DNA of 64,000 nt from Ashinkailepas kermadecensis (GCA_034440615.1 JAOTOM010005104.1:248001-312000), one strand, 5' to 3'; counted from the stretch's first letter, positions 23,251 through 36,811 are shown. Notes: a model not told the origin generated them from the sequence alone. Program-made: numbers and translations.

Positions 23251-23753
23251 GACTGCCACAGCCGGTTTGTAGAATTTCGTCTGTACTGCCGCAAGTGTGT
23301 AACTCGGCGGGTCCCCGGCGGGCTGCCCATTGCCATATCTCGAATCAGTGATCACCTGTCACACCTCCCCTCCGGTCTGACACCTGATCCCATCGCGCCG
23401 GTTTTGCGGTAGGAGGGTGCCACGTTTCGTGGCGTGGTGGTGGTCGGTAATACCGGGCTGCCTGCAGGTATGGCATTGATCAGCACGGCGCTTAGCGATC
23501 GAGCCCAGAACGGAGCTGCAAATTTCCAGAACTGTTGCAGATTGAAGCGAAATGCTGATATTGTAAGCCTGATTCCCATGCTGCTGATTTCCTAGATACC
23601 ACAGCTGAGTGATGGGACATATGCATTCGACTCATCTAGCTTTCTACAGTTCCTGAACAGAGTTATCGGAAAACGTGCTGAATGTACGGCGGCATTGTAA
23701 TATGTTGAAATAGTAATAACCCGTAAGCCGTATCACTGCGACTACTCAAACGG

Positions 23754-23842
23754 ATATTGTGAGCCTTGAAAAAGGCTGGGTTGGGGTCGTGAATCTTCTC
23801 ACGACGCCAGTCGAAACATTTTCAAGGCTCACCACAATATAT
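23754..23842 (+). other. long imperfect hairpin
   Basis: The 5' arm 'atattgtg' plus 'agccttgaaaa' pairs with the 3' arm 'ttttcaaggct' plus 'cacaatat' (with a three-base bulge). An inner stem 'gtcgtga' pairs with 'tcacgac' around the loop 'atcttc'. The middle of the stem is mismatched. Length (about 89 bases) and shape would suit either a small MITE or a pre-miRNA-like transcript. There is no evidence of expression. Confidence 0.5.
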
Positions 23843-24019
23843 GTCGGAACAGGTGTGCCGGCCATTACCATTCCCACGTATCTGAATATACTCTTAGTTA
23901 TGACATATAACTCACATCAACGTTCGAAATATTTTGAGCATTTTGAGGCCTCAAGCATGTCCAGGCCTATATATCGACCCAACACACCAATTGGACAATG
24001 CTCTTTGTAGTTCTGTATC

Positions 24020-24050
24020 ATACCGCTGTACCTATGTGGTACAGCGGTAT
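24020..24050 (+). other. perfect 13-bp hairpin
   Basis: 'ataccgctgtacc', loop 'tatgt', then 'ggtacagcggtat': 13 perfect pairs with a five-base loop. It lies in otherwise featureless DNA between the imperfect hairpin and a SINE. Confidence 0.7.
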
Positions 24051-24238
24051 TCGCGCATTATACCTTTGTGAGTACAAGAAGATTACGCAATGCGGACGAC
24101 AGTTAGGGGGACAGATATCGGCTCGTCTTTCAATGCCTTTAGAACATTCGTTTTTCTCACCCACGGACCGGTAACCATTACGAGATTGTCTATTCCCCGT
24201 AATGCCACAATATATGTTGGAATGTAATGGTACATATG

Positions 24239-24400
24239 CTCAGTGGCGCAGCCAGGATCCTCTAAAGTGGGGGCTGACTTAAAAAATGACATGACATTGA
24301 AAACGCTTTTGTCGCGCTTGAAGCGTCGAAAATTTTTGGTTTTGCGCGGTGAGAATCTCCAAATTTCTTGTTTGATCTCATGTCTTTTTGGTTGCTAAGG
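24239..24400 (+). repeat. interspersed repeat family R2, copy 1
   Basis: The stretch 'agtggcgcagccaggat', then 'ggggctga', 'atgacat', 'cgcttgaagcgtcgaaaatt', 'ggttttgcgcggtgagaatc' and 'ttggttgctaagg' parallels 36812-37000 ('aggggcacagccaggat', 'gatgtcatg', 'aaagcgcgccgaaaattt', 'ggttttgcgcagtgaaaatc', 'ttagttgctaggg'). The CAG(T/G)GGC start resembles ends of non-autonomous DNA transposons. Confidence 0.6.
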
Positions 24401-24420
24401 GGATGACGGCCACTTGGCTG

Positions 24421-24582
24421 GGGACGAGTGGTCTAGGGGTAAGATGCTCGTCTCACAGTCGAAGGGTTGTGGGTTCGAGTCTCACCTGTCGCTACTCTTC
24501 GCCCGCGACCAATCGGCGTGAGAGATTGGCGACGCTACATGACTCAACGGTCGACGTGTCGTAATACCAATAACCAACCAAC
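24421..24582 (+). mobile_element. tRNA-headed SINE, head type 1, with TSD
   Basis: The head is 'gggacgagtggtctaggggt' (A box) with 'gggttcgagtctc' (B box). The body is 'cgcgaccaatcggcgtgaga' and 'attggcgacgctacatgac', and the tail is 'aataaccaaccaac'. Near-perfect direct repeats flank it: 'ggccacttggctg' (24408-24420) and 'ggcccttggctg' (24583-24594). Two sister copies lie at 42287-42451 and 56531-56694. Confidence 0.9.
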
Positions 24583-24594
24583 GGCCCTTGGCTG

Positions 24595-24994
24595 CGCTTT
24601 TATATATGCAAATGTCACATCCTTCGTAGTATTCGCTATTTATGTTTTGACATGTGAACGTGTTAGAAAAGTGCGAGCACCTGGGTATGCACTAAGCCTG
24701 CCGTGTAGTCAGGTCACTAAACCATTGGAAGATAAATACTCGAACCCAACCATACTCCGGATTGCACAATTTTAGTTCAGCAAATCCTGCAAATAATTTT
24801 TTTTTTTTTTTAAAGTATATATGAGTAGAACAACGGTCATCCATTTGCATCCTCTTTGCATCCAACCAATTTCCACCCGCCCACGCCCGAGGTCCAGCAC
24901 TACTATTCATTGAGAATGTAAGCACGCAGAGGGAATCCAGCGAGCTACCTGTTGTAACCAGGGGCGTCGCCACCTGGGGGTGGGGGGGGCAGCG
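24595..24994. other. no gene; possible DNA-transposon end at 24958
   Basis: AT-rich sequence with a poly-T run at 24800. At 24958 'caggggcgtcgccacctggg' resembles the same end-type word at 63410 ('caggggcgtcgccccacc'). No open frame is convincing. Confidence 0.35.
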
Positions 24995-26660
24995 GGGGAA
25001 GTCACCACTTCCATGCCGTAATATTACGTTCGGTGCCTCAAAAGTTCGCGTCTTGGCTCATGAAAATCACACTGGGGTCGCCAAAACAAAGTCGAGCCGG
25101 GGTACTTGAAAATCACGATTTGAGCCTCAAAAGAGCTGGAGCCCCTGAAAATCACGCTGAACCCGGGGGGTATCAAAAAGTCATGCCCGGGACCTGAAAA
25201 TCAGGTTAGGGACACGACAGGTCGTACCGAGCCCCAAGAGTCTCATCGGGACCATAGCAAATGGAGACTGGGAAACGAAAAACAATCCGGACATGGATAA
25301 TCACCCTGGGGCTCCAACCATAACGCCAAAAGTCCCCAAAACGTGTTGGACCTCCAAGAAGTGTCGAGGCCGCTAAACCTCGCGTATGGGATCCAAGCAA
25401 ATGACGTCGGAGCCCAAAAGCTCACACTTGAATTTTTTTTTTAAAAAGTCGCGTTGCAGCCCTTGAAGATCACACTGGAGCCACAAATTGTCGCTCCGGG
25501 CCACAAAAGTTCCAGCTCTCTTCCATTCAAATACCTCTCCCCTCTGAGAAGGGCAAGCTCCAAAGAATCATGCCGGGGCCCCTAAAAATTGCGCTGTGGC
25601 CACCAAAATTTGCGTCGGTTCACCAGAATTCGCGTAGGGGTCTCCAAATAAAACCAGCGGTCCCCAGAAAACTCGCTCTGAGGCCCGAAAATGTGCAACA
25701 GGAAGCGCCAAAATCGCATTGGGGACAGAGCTCAGTACAACGCGCCCCGCAAACTCCAACCGGTCCCCCAAATATCGCGCTCGGGACCCACAATTCCCGT
25801 CGGTGATCCCAAAATTTTGGTCTGGGCATAAAGAATTCACGTCGGGGCTCCCCAAAATTGGCGTCTAGGGTCCCATATAAGCACAGTGTGACCACAAAAA
25901 TCGCAACGGTACCAGCAAAAAAAAAATCAAGCTGGTGCCTTCCAAAATAAGGAGGGATTCCGAAAAAAATAAATGTCAAAGTCGGAAAAAATGGTTCTGA
26001 AGCACCGAACATAGCGCCAGATACCTTCACAAATCGCGTACGGCCCAGAAAATAAATCGTACCGGAGCTAGAAAAATCGAGGCGGGATACCCAAACATGG
26101 CAGCAGGGGCCCGAAAAATCAGGCCGGGATCCTGACTTTTTAAAAAAATCCAGCAAAGATCCACAAAAATCACATCGAGCCCAGACAACTGGAGTTGGGT
26201 CCCCGGCATCACGTGCCTTGGCGCGAAAAGTCGCACCGGGACCCCTAAAAATCGCATCGAAGCCAAAAAAATCGTACTGGGGCCCCATAAATGTGCGCCA
26301 GAGGCGCCAATTAAGCACAGCGGGATCCCAACGGGAGCCGAAAATGCACCTGGCCCTCCAAAACACACAGTCTCGCAAAAAGCGACAGAGCCTTAAAACA
26401 TGCGCTGCAGCCATATATGCACATCGAGAGCTCTAAAAATATACACCGGAAGCTCTCAAAGCACACAGGGGCCATGCGACCGCATAAGGGCCTGAAAATG
26501 AGGCTGGGGCCGCAAAAAGCAACATGGTACCAAATAGAACAAATAAACCGGGGGCACTAAATATTCAAATCTGGATCTTCGAAAACGTCCAGGTACCTAA
26601 AACAAATTATCGGTGCACAAAAAGCAACATACCCTAAAACGAGCAGGGGTTTAGAAAATG
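24995..26660 (-). repeat. 1.6-kb degenerate minisatellite, about 25-28 bp units
   Basis: Some 60 decayed units alternate an A-rich half ('aaaaatcgc', 'ccaaaattgcg') with a G/C half ('accggggcccc', 'ctggggaccc'). On the minus strand this is the same unit style as 3130-3720. The minus-strand frame of 264 codons at 25620-26414 reads through the array and is not a real protein. Confidence 0.7.
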
Positions 26661-27294
26661 TGTTGGACACCTATTATACATCAATTGCAGCCCTAAGACA
26701 CATCCGTAGACGAAGAAAGACTCAACAGGTCCAAAAAAGAACAGCGAGACAGGGCCTCGGTTCGGTAGTCAATCTGGGAGAATACTTGACCAAAGATATG
26801 AGGTGCATCAAGGCTCAACAGGTATCCACATTTCTTAATCACCAGGAAATATTGGAAGTAGAGAACTAACGATCGAATTTGATTAATATCATTTTCGCAG
26901 CAAACGCTCATACGAAGCATTCCATCGCGTCAAATATGGCGCAAGTCTAGCATTTGGCAGCAATTATCCAAACGTAGGAGGCCTAGAAAAACCGTAGCAT
27001 CGCACGAAGTGTGGCGATTGCCCCGAATGCGCAAGATGGGTGTGCACGTGCACGAACCACCGTTCGTGCACGCGTCTTGGTGACCGGGCGCTTTGAACTG
27101 GAATGCCTGAAATTGGTAAATTTACATTTTAAGGTGATTTGCATAGGTGTAAGTTCAGCAGTGTGAGGTGACTTATCAAGGCATACCAAAAGAAAACCTT
27201 CGAACAGGGTGGAATGTTAGGGATGCAATCCGACGACTCAGAAACGGTGGTGATAGATGAGGCCCCTCCACAGAACAATTCAGTTGGTCACTAA
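26661..27294. other. no recognisable feature
   Basis: No family-like frame, tandem structure or hairpin of note was found. Confidence 0.35.
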
Positions 27295-27430
27295 TTATTT
27301 TGTTTAAAAACGTCCCCTTTGGAAAACAATAGTGGTCGAAATCCGAGGACTTTTCTAATGGAGGTAAGTGGGCCCCCTCCAAATACGTTTGCCCCCACCC
27401 CAGATGCAAATTCTAGGTACGCCACTGATC
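27295..27430 (-). repeat. interspersed repeat with 'ggcgtacc' end, copy B
   Basis: Reverse-strand partner of 2632-2760: 'gtggcgtacctagaatttgc', 'ggagggggccca', 'ggatttcgaccac' and 'aaaggggacg' keep the same order. Confidence 0.6.
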
Positions 27431-27439
27431 CCCCAATAA

Positions 27440-27560
27440 TTTTCAGAAACATGGGCATGGGGTTCATTGCCCATGGGGCAAGCCAACATTGAAGGGGCAA
27501 ATTCGCCCTCACAAGCATACAAAACAACACCCATGCCCCCATATAAAATGGGAGGAATGA
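27440..27560 (+). repeat. fragment related to the fold-back element arms
   Basis: 'gccaacattgaaggggca' followed by 'acaaaacaacacccatg' parallels 'gcaaacattgaggtggca' and 'ataaaacaacacccctg' at 37680-37735. It shows that sequence of the fold-back element occurs elsewhere as fragments. Confidence 0.45.
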
Positions 27561-28570
27561 CTTTTTCAAATGCATTTTCCTCCTACAAACTTGTTTTCAG
27601 TGATTACAGCCTGCATGATTAGAGCTAGCTTCAGTACCTTCCCAACGACGTCATTTACAAAACTGTACACCGCAGCGAAAACCATGGGGGCGTGGAATTT
27701 GAAGGTTTTGCATGATTTATGCATTGTCATTGTTGCATTGTCATTTATGCACTGTTGTTCAATGCTTGTTCTAGCCGTGAATGTGTTCGCTGAGGGACCA
27801 CCCTAAAGGAACCTACACAATGCACACCTACTAGCAGAAGTCCTATTTGATGTTCATAAAGGGAATATACCATAACCCTGGCGAAACGACACTCCTCACC
27901 CCAACCAACACCACATCCATAATTCCCAAGAATACATCCACCAACATCCCCCACACTCATCAATGTCTATCTGCATTACCTATTCAGCTCCATTCACTCC
28001 ACCTCACAGAACTATGGAAAGACCAGATATCCGACGAGATTGTGCAATATGTGCAAAGAGCGCGTGAAAACAACATGTGCAGTATCGGGGTGCGTGTCAG
28101 CACTTTGCGAGTCGTGCTTTCCTAAGTTTAGGAAGCATACCAGCGACAGTGAGCGGCGACAACACATTGTGTAGTTACAACACATACGCATCCGTGTTTC
28201 ATTTCATTTCAAAGACTGCCATCACTTCAGCGAATCGTATGCCGTTAATGATTACTTTCCGTGAGTAAGCAGATGCGAGGCAAATATATTTGTGTTTGAC
28301 GCTCCGTTATGCGTTTCTCAGAAAGGAATTACGGTGTTCTGTTCAAAATATATCCCTAACCTTGCCATGCCTTGAAACATAGGTATGCGGCAGCATGATC
28401 AGTGACAGATTCCGCGAATTGGACTGACAACACACATATATGTACATTATAATAGACATATCGCATTCCACACTCAATATACATTTAGTTCACTTTCTAG
28501 CCCACAAATTGTGCACTATCGCCGAGCCGCCCACTGCCAAGTTGACGAGGTGATGTCAATACCAAGCCAC
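27561..28570. other. no recognisable gene
   Basis: Mixed AT-rich DNA. Frames at 27570-28268 show no domain features. Confidence 0.35.
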
Positions 28571-28580
28571 CAGCGTGTGT

Positions 28581-28651
<71 letters not shown>

Positions 28652-28660
28652 ATATATAAA
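28571..28660. repeat. (TA)n microsatellite
   Basis: About 45 TA dinucleotides with one TT interruption near 28641. Confidence 0.95.
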
Positions 28661-29149
28661 TTTAGAGTGATGCTGAAATGCATTATTGCATTATTCTGAG
28701 GTAGAGATGCTTTGGCCTTTTCTTACTGAGACCTACCATGGCATACGCAACAACATGTAAGTAAGTCGGAAAACAGGTACACAACGTGAATAACATGGAT
28801 GCATATGCCAGATTATTTATATCATGCTTTATATCAAATGACAGGTCTTGATGAGCTGGATGCACCTTTCACAAGCATGAATGGAAGAGAGCCGTCATTT
28901 TCAATGAGAATCATGCCGAAACACGATCCTAATTACCCCCTGCCGAATGGTGTGATGGAATTCTGACCCCACCAGTCAGGCCCGCCATGAATGGTGCCGC
29001 CAACCCATCGATCACTGGTCCTTGACAAGGCGAATCGCCCAGTCCCGCCCACGGCACGAATGGAAGGAATTACACAGAGTTACTCGTTTTGCGGCAGTCA
29101 GGGGTTGGCCAGAAAGTTACTCGATTTACACACTTCGGCAGGCAAAGGG
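28661..29149. other. no recognisable feature
   Basis: No gene or repeat is supported in this stretch. At its right end it passes into the 3' end of the I-like LINE. Confidence 0.35.
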
Positions 29150-29459
29150 TTAACGTGGTGTTGCAGGTGCCGCAGTGCGGTGTTGTATATTGGTCACCCC
29201 CTAATTGAGGTTGTTAGTTTTGTGCAACCAGTTCTAAGTATAGTGAGGATGACCTCTTTTTATCGGTGAGATTGATTTGATGTGTTCCATGTGCCTATTG
29301 TTGGTTTGATTGCGTGGGTGTGGTTGGATTTGTGTTGTGTTGAGTTGTGTTGTGTCCATGTGTTCTGTTGATGTTGGCGAATGTGGCGTTGTAGGAGTGC
29401 TTTGCAATCGTCTACCGAATATTCCACGCTAGGGTAAGTGTTCAATTCCAAGGTTTGCT

Positions 29460-29813
29460 TTGCGAGCCGGTCTGCTTCTTCGTTACCTGGGATGTTGGCG
29501 TGGCCCGGAATCCAGAGGAAGGAAAAGTTCATGTTTACGTTATGGGCCACGAGTTGTTGGATTATATCAATGAAGTGATATGGACAGTCGTGTGTGTTGC
29601 TAATTGACTGGAGGACAGATTTGGAGTCTGAGCAAATTACTACGTTTCTAGCTTTATGCCTCATGAGAGTGGTGATAGCGGCCAGAATGGCCATTGCTTC
29701 AGCGGAGTAGATGGAGAAGTTATCCGGCAGACGCTTGGAAAGTTTGAGACCTGGTCCAGTGATGCCGATGCCTACCTTAGCCTCGTGTTTCGACCCATCC
29801 GTGAATACGCGTT
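29460..29813 (-). pseudogene. LINE RNase H domain, catalytic residues kept
   Basis: The frame shows 'VFTDGSKHEAKVGIGITG' (first Asp), 'YSAEAMAILAA' (Glu), 'VVICSDSKSVLQSI' (second Asp) and 'WIPGHANIPGNEEADRLAK' (third Asp with the GH.G..G.E.AD pattern). These are the four DEDD-type residues of RNase H that removes template RNA during target-primed reverse transcription. The domain is open without stops for about 115 codons although the rest of the element is broken. Confidence 0.85.
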
Positions 29814-30234
29814 ACGGACCGAGCCGCTCATTTAGCCGTTTTGGGCCGGTTCTAAGCGTTAATCCGCCATAGGGAAAGTTACTTAAAATCGTGATGTAAT
29901 CGGTATAGCTACTAACTGACCGGGAAAACTAAAATTCGACGCCTGGTTCCAAGTGGAACCAAGCTTTCGCTATAAGATGCACTACTCCTTGTGGCCGTAG
30001 TGGCCGTACTTAAGAGGCCAATTTGCATGGAATATTTGCATGCAAGCCGATCTTAACATTGGACATCCGTGAAAGTTACACGCAACCTGATCTTATTTAG
30101 TCCTCACCTTAGCGGTGTAATCACTTTCAAATTTCGACGCCCACTTTCAAGTAGAGCAATATCTAAGGTAACTGCCAAAAATATCCGGGATGTCGTACTA
30201 TTGTAACTTTAGGGGCCAAATTGCATTGCATTTG

Positions 30235-30370
30235 CAATTTGTTGCTGCAAATTGCCTGCAATCCTGCAGTTTGTGAGCATGTGAAAAGCCTGCAGTTTGT
30301 GAGCATGCAGAGTCTGCAGCTTGTGAGCATGCAGAAAGCCTGTGGCTTGTGAGCAAGTGGAATGGAGAAC
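30235..30370 (+). repeat. short tandem repeat, about 31 bp, four copies
   Basis: Units 'cctgcagtttgtgagcatg' plus 'tgaaaag' or 'cagaaag'. It lies in the foreign stretch between the RT and RNase H parts of the LINE. Confidence 0.75.
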
Positions 30371-31139
30371 TCAAAACTCAGAAGACTGCCATTCAAAAAT
30401 GAAATGTTTTCTTCAAAAATTAAAAGCTTTACACTTCTAAAAGTAAAAAGGTATGTAGCTTCTCGTGACCAGGCCTGAGCTTTGTAAAAAGAAATAGGCC
30501 TGTATGGTTTTACAATAAATTAACATCTATTAAGCCTTCTCTCATACTATGCTGATTTGGGAATATGCATAATCATTTCAAGTTCGTCACAAACAAAGTC
30601 ACGAGAATATAGTTCTGACCTCAGGATTGCTAAATACCTTACCTACCTCAGTCTTTTCCAGGAACATTTCCCATTCAAACTCGGTCTAGCATGCCTAACA
30701 CTGAGAGCAAGTTAAAAAATACTCTGGCTACTTACGTCAATCCATAATACTCGCAATCTCCACACATCAATGAAGGAAGGCCGCGCGGTACACGTACAAT
30801 TACAAAGGTGGGACGCCTCAACATATGGCTCCAGCATAAACGCACAACTACAGCGAATGTCGCACGCGCGCCAGAAATGTAGAAGCCCGCCTGCAGTGAA
30901 GGGCAGACGAAAACGCACACATTACCAATATATTCCACTCCTGATCGCTCAGAAATCTACTAATGTTTGAACTTATTGACTTCTTGCGAGATATGTACAA
31001 TACGGATTGAGGAAAATGAGACACGGAATGGAAGGCATGATAAATCTTCGTGTAATGTTTGGCTAGCTGCTCAGGAAGGTGCCTGATATAATAATAAATA
31101 TATAATATCCAGCAAATGGTCCTTCAAACCATCGGTCCC

Positions 31140-33330
31140 TAACGGAGTGATTTGTGCTTGTTGTCATCGGCGAACCTGTGGAAGAAGCCAAGAATTTCCG
31201 CCGATGTCATAGTGGATTTCTTCTCCGAGAGCAAGTACTCGACCTTTGGTTGACTGAAAGTCCAGAATGGCCTAGTGGGCGGTCGAGTTGCAGTGGATGG
31301 CATTGCGAAGTTAAGATCTGAGAGAGCCGTGGAAATTTGAATGCTATATGATGGAAGTTTGCGCACAAATCGGCTCTTGTCGTATCTGTCTGGCGTAAAG
31401 CAACGCTGTGCCGGATGCTTTTTAATGGATTTGATTTTGATGTGGTAGCGGCACAGCTCTTGTGTTCCTGACGTGGAGTGGGGGCGTGTTTGAGTCCACT
31501 AGAAGACTGGCTATCGGTGTGGTGCTGAGAGCACCTGTGGCTGCTCTTATGCAGCTGTTTTGGATGATTTCTAAATTTCGGCTCTGGCTTTCTGAAATGG
31601 TGGCAAAAATGATGCTGGTGTATTCTAGGATGGGTCGTATGATTGATGTGTACAGTCGCAGTAGTGTTTTCCTGTCTCCGCCCCAGTCTGTGCCTGCAAG
31701 TGCACGTGGTATTTTGACGCGCTTCGCGCATCGCTTCGAGATGGAGGTGATGTGGGTGTTGAAATTGAGTTTTTCGTCTAAATGTACTCCTAAAGAACTT
31801 GAAGCATTTCACCTCTTCGATGTCTTTGCCATCGATTTTAAGTAGAGTTTTGGGTGTTGGGCGGAGACGACTATATGTGACGGTGGCCGATTTTTCTGCG
31901 GACAGGGTGAAACCCCAAGTTTTGCGCCACTTTGTAATGTAATCTAGTCCTGCTTGAATGTTTTTTTTCAGCTTTAAAGAAGCATTGTGATGTTGTCCAA
32001 ATGGCTATGTCGCCCGCGAAGAGTGAGTATTGAAGTGAAGTGTTAGTGTGGTCAGCAAGTATGTCGTTGATCATGATGATGAAGAGGCTCGGTGAGAGCA
32101 GGCCCGCTCCTGTGTTGTGGTGTTTGATGTGACACTGCCGCATCGGACCTTAAGGGTCCTGTCTCTAAGGAAGTTGAGAATGAAGTGTGCCATATGTCCG
32201 CGTAGGCCTATCTTGTGGAGTTTGTGTGTCAGTGCGGATTTGTGTACTCGGTCGAATGCGGCAGTGATGTCCAAGTAGGCAGCTACTGTTGTGCGTTTGA
32301 TGCGTAGACCACTTTTTATGAGATTTGTTTTTTGCCACATTTTATGAGCACTAATCTAATGAGATTGTCTCTAGTTGATTTTTGACGCTAGAAGCCGCAC
32401 TGAAATTCGTCGAGCAGGTCGTTGTGTTCCAGAAATTGCCTCAATCGTGTGTTGACCATGCGTTCGACTAACTTGCTAGCACAGCTTTTAAGTGAGATGG
32501 GTCTATAACCTTTTGGGAGTGGAGTGATCTTTGTGCGGCTTTGGCAATGGAATGACTACGCTCTCTCGCCAGGATGCGGGAAACGTGTCGCTTTGGTACA
32601 ATTCATTTATGGCCGCTAGTAGGTACGTTAGAGAGTTTTTGCTAAGTCGTTTAAGAAACTGGTAAAGGATGTCGTCCGGCCCAACCGACGTGTTTCCACA
32701 CTTGCTGAGGGCAAGTTGTAATTCGTGCATAGTAAACGACTGATTGTAGATTTATCTATTGCTAGAGCTAAAATTTGCTTTGGAGGCAAGGGCGTCTAGA
32801 GTGCTTACTATAGTGGTGTCGTAGTAGCTGTTGCTAGATACGCTGGCGTAGTGTAGTTTAAAGTGGTCTACGACTTGCTGTGGGTCAGTGATGTGCTGTC
32901 CTTTCACCGTCAGCTGGGGGAAGGGGCCTGGTGGTGGGCGTTTCAGGTTGAAACGCTTTATCAGGTCCCAGATTCTGCCGGTAGGGGTGAACCTATTGAA
33001 TTGAGAGGCAAAAGACTGCCAACAGTTTTGTCGTGCTTTTCGAATTGTGTACCGGCAGTGTTTTTTAGATTGTCTGTATTCTGATAGGTGTGCTTCGCAC
33101 ACGCATCTTTTGAATTGTTTGTGGGTACGGCGCCGTGCGGCGATTGCCCTTTGACAGTCCGGGGTCCACCATGGCGTAGATGCCTTTTTCCTAGGTTTGT
33201 TACTTTTTGGGACTGAGTCTCGTGCTGCTGAGCTGATGGCTCTTAGGATTGTCTCGATCTTATTGGTCTCTGAAGTTATTAGGTTGAGGTCCACCTGTTC
33301 CTCGAATTTATCCCAGTCCGCTCTTTTCAA
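31140..33330 (-). pseudogene. I-like LINE linker and reverse transcriptase, broken
   Basis: A linker frame (33330-32752) has 'STPWWTPDCQRAIAARRR'. RT blocks follow: 'CGNTSVGPDDILYQFLKRL' and 'SWRESVVIPLPKPHKD' (32730-32503), 'VAAYLDITAAFDRVHKSAL' (motif A, near 32290), 'GLLSPSLFIIMINDI' (motif B, near 32100) and 'YSLFAGDIAIW' (motif C, near 32020). The thumb has 'LYTSIIRPILEYTSIIFA' (near 31640). Motif C reads FAGD where an active enzyme has F/YADD, so one catalytic Asp is replaced by Gly. Several frameshifts separate the blocks. Confidence 0.85.
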
Positions 33331-33399
33331 GTTCCAAGATTGTCTGAATAGCTTAGTGTGGTGGATAGCGTCCGTGCTGAGCCTAATTGTGATTGGGTA

Positions 33400-34040
33400 G
33401 TGGTCGCTCAGCCCGGGAACGTCTGAAACTGACCAGTCAAATAGTGAGCTAAGTCGTTGGGAGCAGCACGTTAAGTCAATGCAGCTGTCCGATCCTCCTA
33501 AGGTCGGATTGTAGCGGGTGGCGGCCCCGGTGTTAAGAAGTACTAGGTTGTGGTCCGAAATAAACTGGTGAATTTCGCGTCCTCTAGCGTCAGTCTGGTC
33601 GCTTCCTCAGAAGGGGTGTTTAGCATTAAAGTCTCCGATAATGAGAACTGGTGGAGGGGCCTGAAGCAGCAAGTCGCTCAGCTCCTGTGTTGTGGGGGTT
33701 TCAGCTGACGGCGAGATGTATAGTGAAATGACTGTGGTTTGGCAATGGGCAATTTTGATTGAGGCTGACTGCTACGCAATTCAGGGGAGTATTTAACGTT
33801 ACTCGACGGTGAGGTATGCTGTTTGAAATGAGTATGGCTGCGCCCCATTTCCTATTTGGGCCGTTTACGTTGTCGACATGCCAAGTGTAATCTGGGATTT
33901 TGTTCCAAGTGGAGTCAGAATCTCGAAAGTGAGCTTCTTAGAGCGCAGCTAGTAATGGTTTTCGTTGCAAGAATTCAGATTTGAATTATATGAACTTGCC
34001 TGGAAGGCCTCCGGTGTTCCACTGCAGAAAAAGTCCCATT
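33400..34040 (-). pseudogene. I-like LINE endonuclease remnants
   Basis: Reverse-strand frames show 'LQWNTGGLPGKF' at the start, as is usual for the first strand of the APE-type domain in I-like LINEs, then 'WHVDNVNGPNRKWGAAILIS' and scattered later blocks. Stops and shifts are frequent, so individual catalytic residues cannot be judged. Confidence 0.6.
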
Positions 34041-34051
34041 GCCGAACGCGC

Positions 34052-36032
<1,981 letters not shown>

Positions 36033-36146
36033 CGATTGCCGACGTTTTCATCTGCGCATCCAGCAGGCAACGAGTTGGCGGACGACCGCCTGCACTCGCT
36101 GAAGCAGATGACGCCTCGCTGGTTGGGATTTCTGCACTCAGTGCAT

Positions 36147-36178
36147 GCTGGCGAACCGCGGAGCCGCGGTTCGCCAGC
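36147..36178. other. perfect 15-bp inverted repeat with 2-base spacer
   Basis: 'gctggcgaaccgcgg', spacer 'ag', 'ccgcggttcgccagc'. It lies just upstream (minus strand) of the gag start in GC-rich DNA. Another hairpin of identical geometry lies in the XKR gene at 47672-47703. Confidence 0.85.
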
Positions 36179-36616
36179 TTCCGATGCCCGCCGACAGGCG
36201 TCGCCATTGTGCGACAGACAGATGTCGCTAGTGCGCACGGCGACCAAAGCCGGCGGAGGTGTGGCTGCCGCTGTTGCTTCTATACCGCCGCCAACTATAC
36301 CGCCGCCAACAGCGTCAGCAGCAGTCGCGTGGGACCGAATGCACGAATTCATGGTTGTTGATGTACTGATGTGCTGATGCGGGGAGTGAGGTGCCACCGC
36401 ACAAGGCAGCTCCAGCCACTGGCGCGGGCGCACAGACGTACGATAGCGCCATGACTGATACGGGATCTGGATACGCCCGACACGGGAAGTCAGCTCCATG
36501 CCGATGAGAATCGTGGTACAATTTGGCATCAAACGTCTCGATCGACCTCCACTTACAAACAGACTGCTGAATGCAGACAGTCACGGAATGGAATGTCTGT
36601 GACAGTGACTTTACAG

Positions 36617-36721
36617 CCCATTGTGGACGTCACGCGCAGCTCGCACGACACCCTGCTGTCACGGCGCAGCGGCGTCCAGTTCGGGATGTTGCACGTCAAT
36701 TCCGCGCTGCAGATCTGTTGA
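36617..36721 (+). CDS. probable terminal coding exon, unknown protein
   Basis: After a pyrimidine-containing acceptor ('gtgactttacag') the frame reads 34 codons to a stop: 'PIVDVTRSSHDTLLSRRSG' then 'VQFGMLHVNSALQIC'. Third codon positions are strongly G/C, unlike the flanking AT-rich DNA, which supports real coding origin. I do not recognise the family. It cannot be joined in phase to the 16104-16347 exon without a further exon. It could also be a fragment of a retrocopy. Confidence 0.4.
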   Translation, partial: PIVDVTRSSHDTLLSRRSGVQFGMLHVNSALQIC

Positions 36722-36811
36722 TCCATCAATTAGCCACTTCACAGTAAAAATCCGGATCTGGATCCAGATGCAGAACCGTTTATCCGGACACGAGCACACA
36801 GGTTCCCACAC

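Noticed and set aside
24421..24505. tRNA gene
   Set aside because: A and B boxes are present but the sequence continues into the SINE body and tail and is flanked by target-site duplications; the same is true at 42287 and 43791.
25620..26414. Minus-strand frame of 264 codons
   Set aside because: Lies wholly in a degenerate minisatellite and shows no domain or splice border.
36036..36374. Plus-strand frame of 113 codons in GC-rich DNA
   Set aside because: It overlaps the 5' region of the I-like LINE on the other strand; open frames occur in several frames as expected from GC content.
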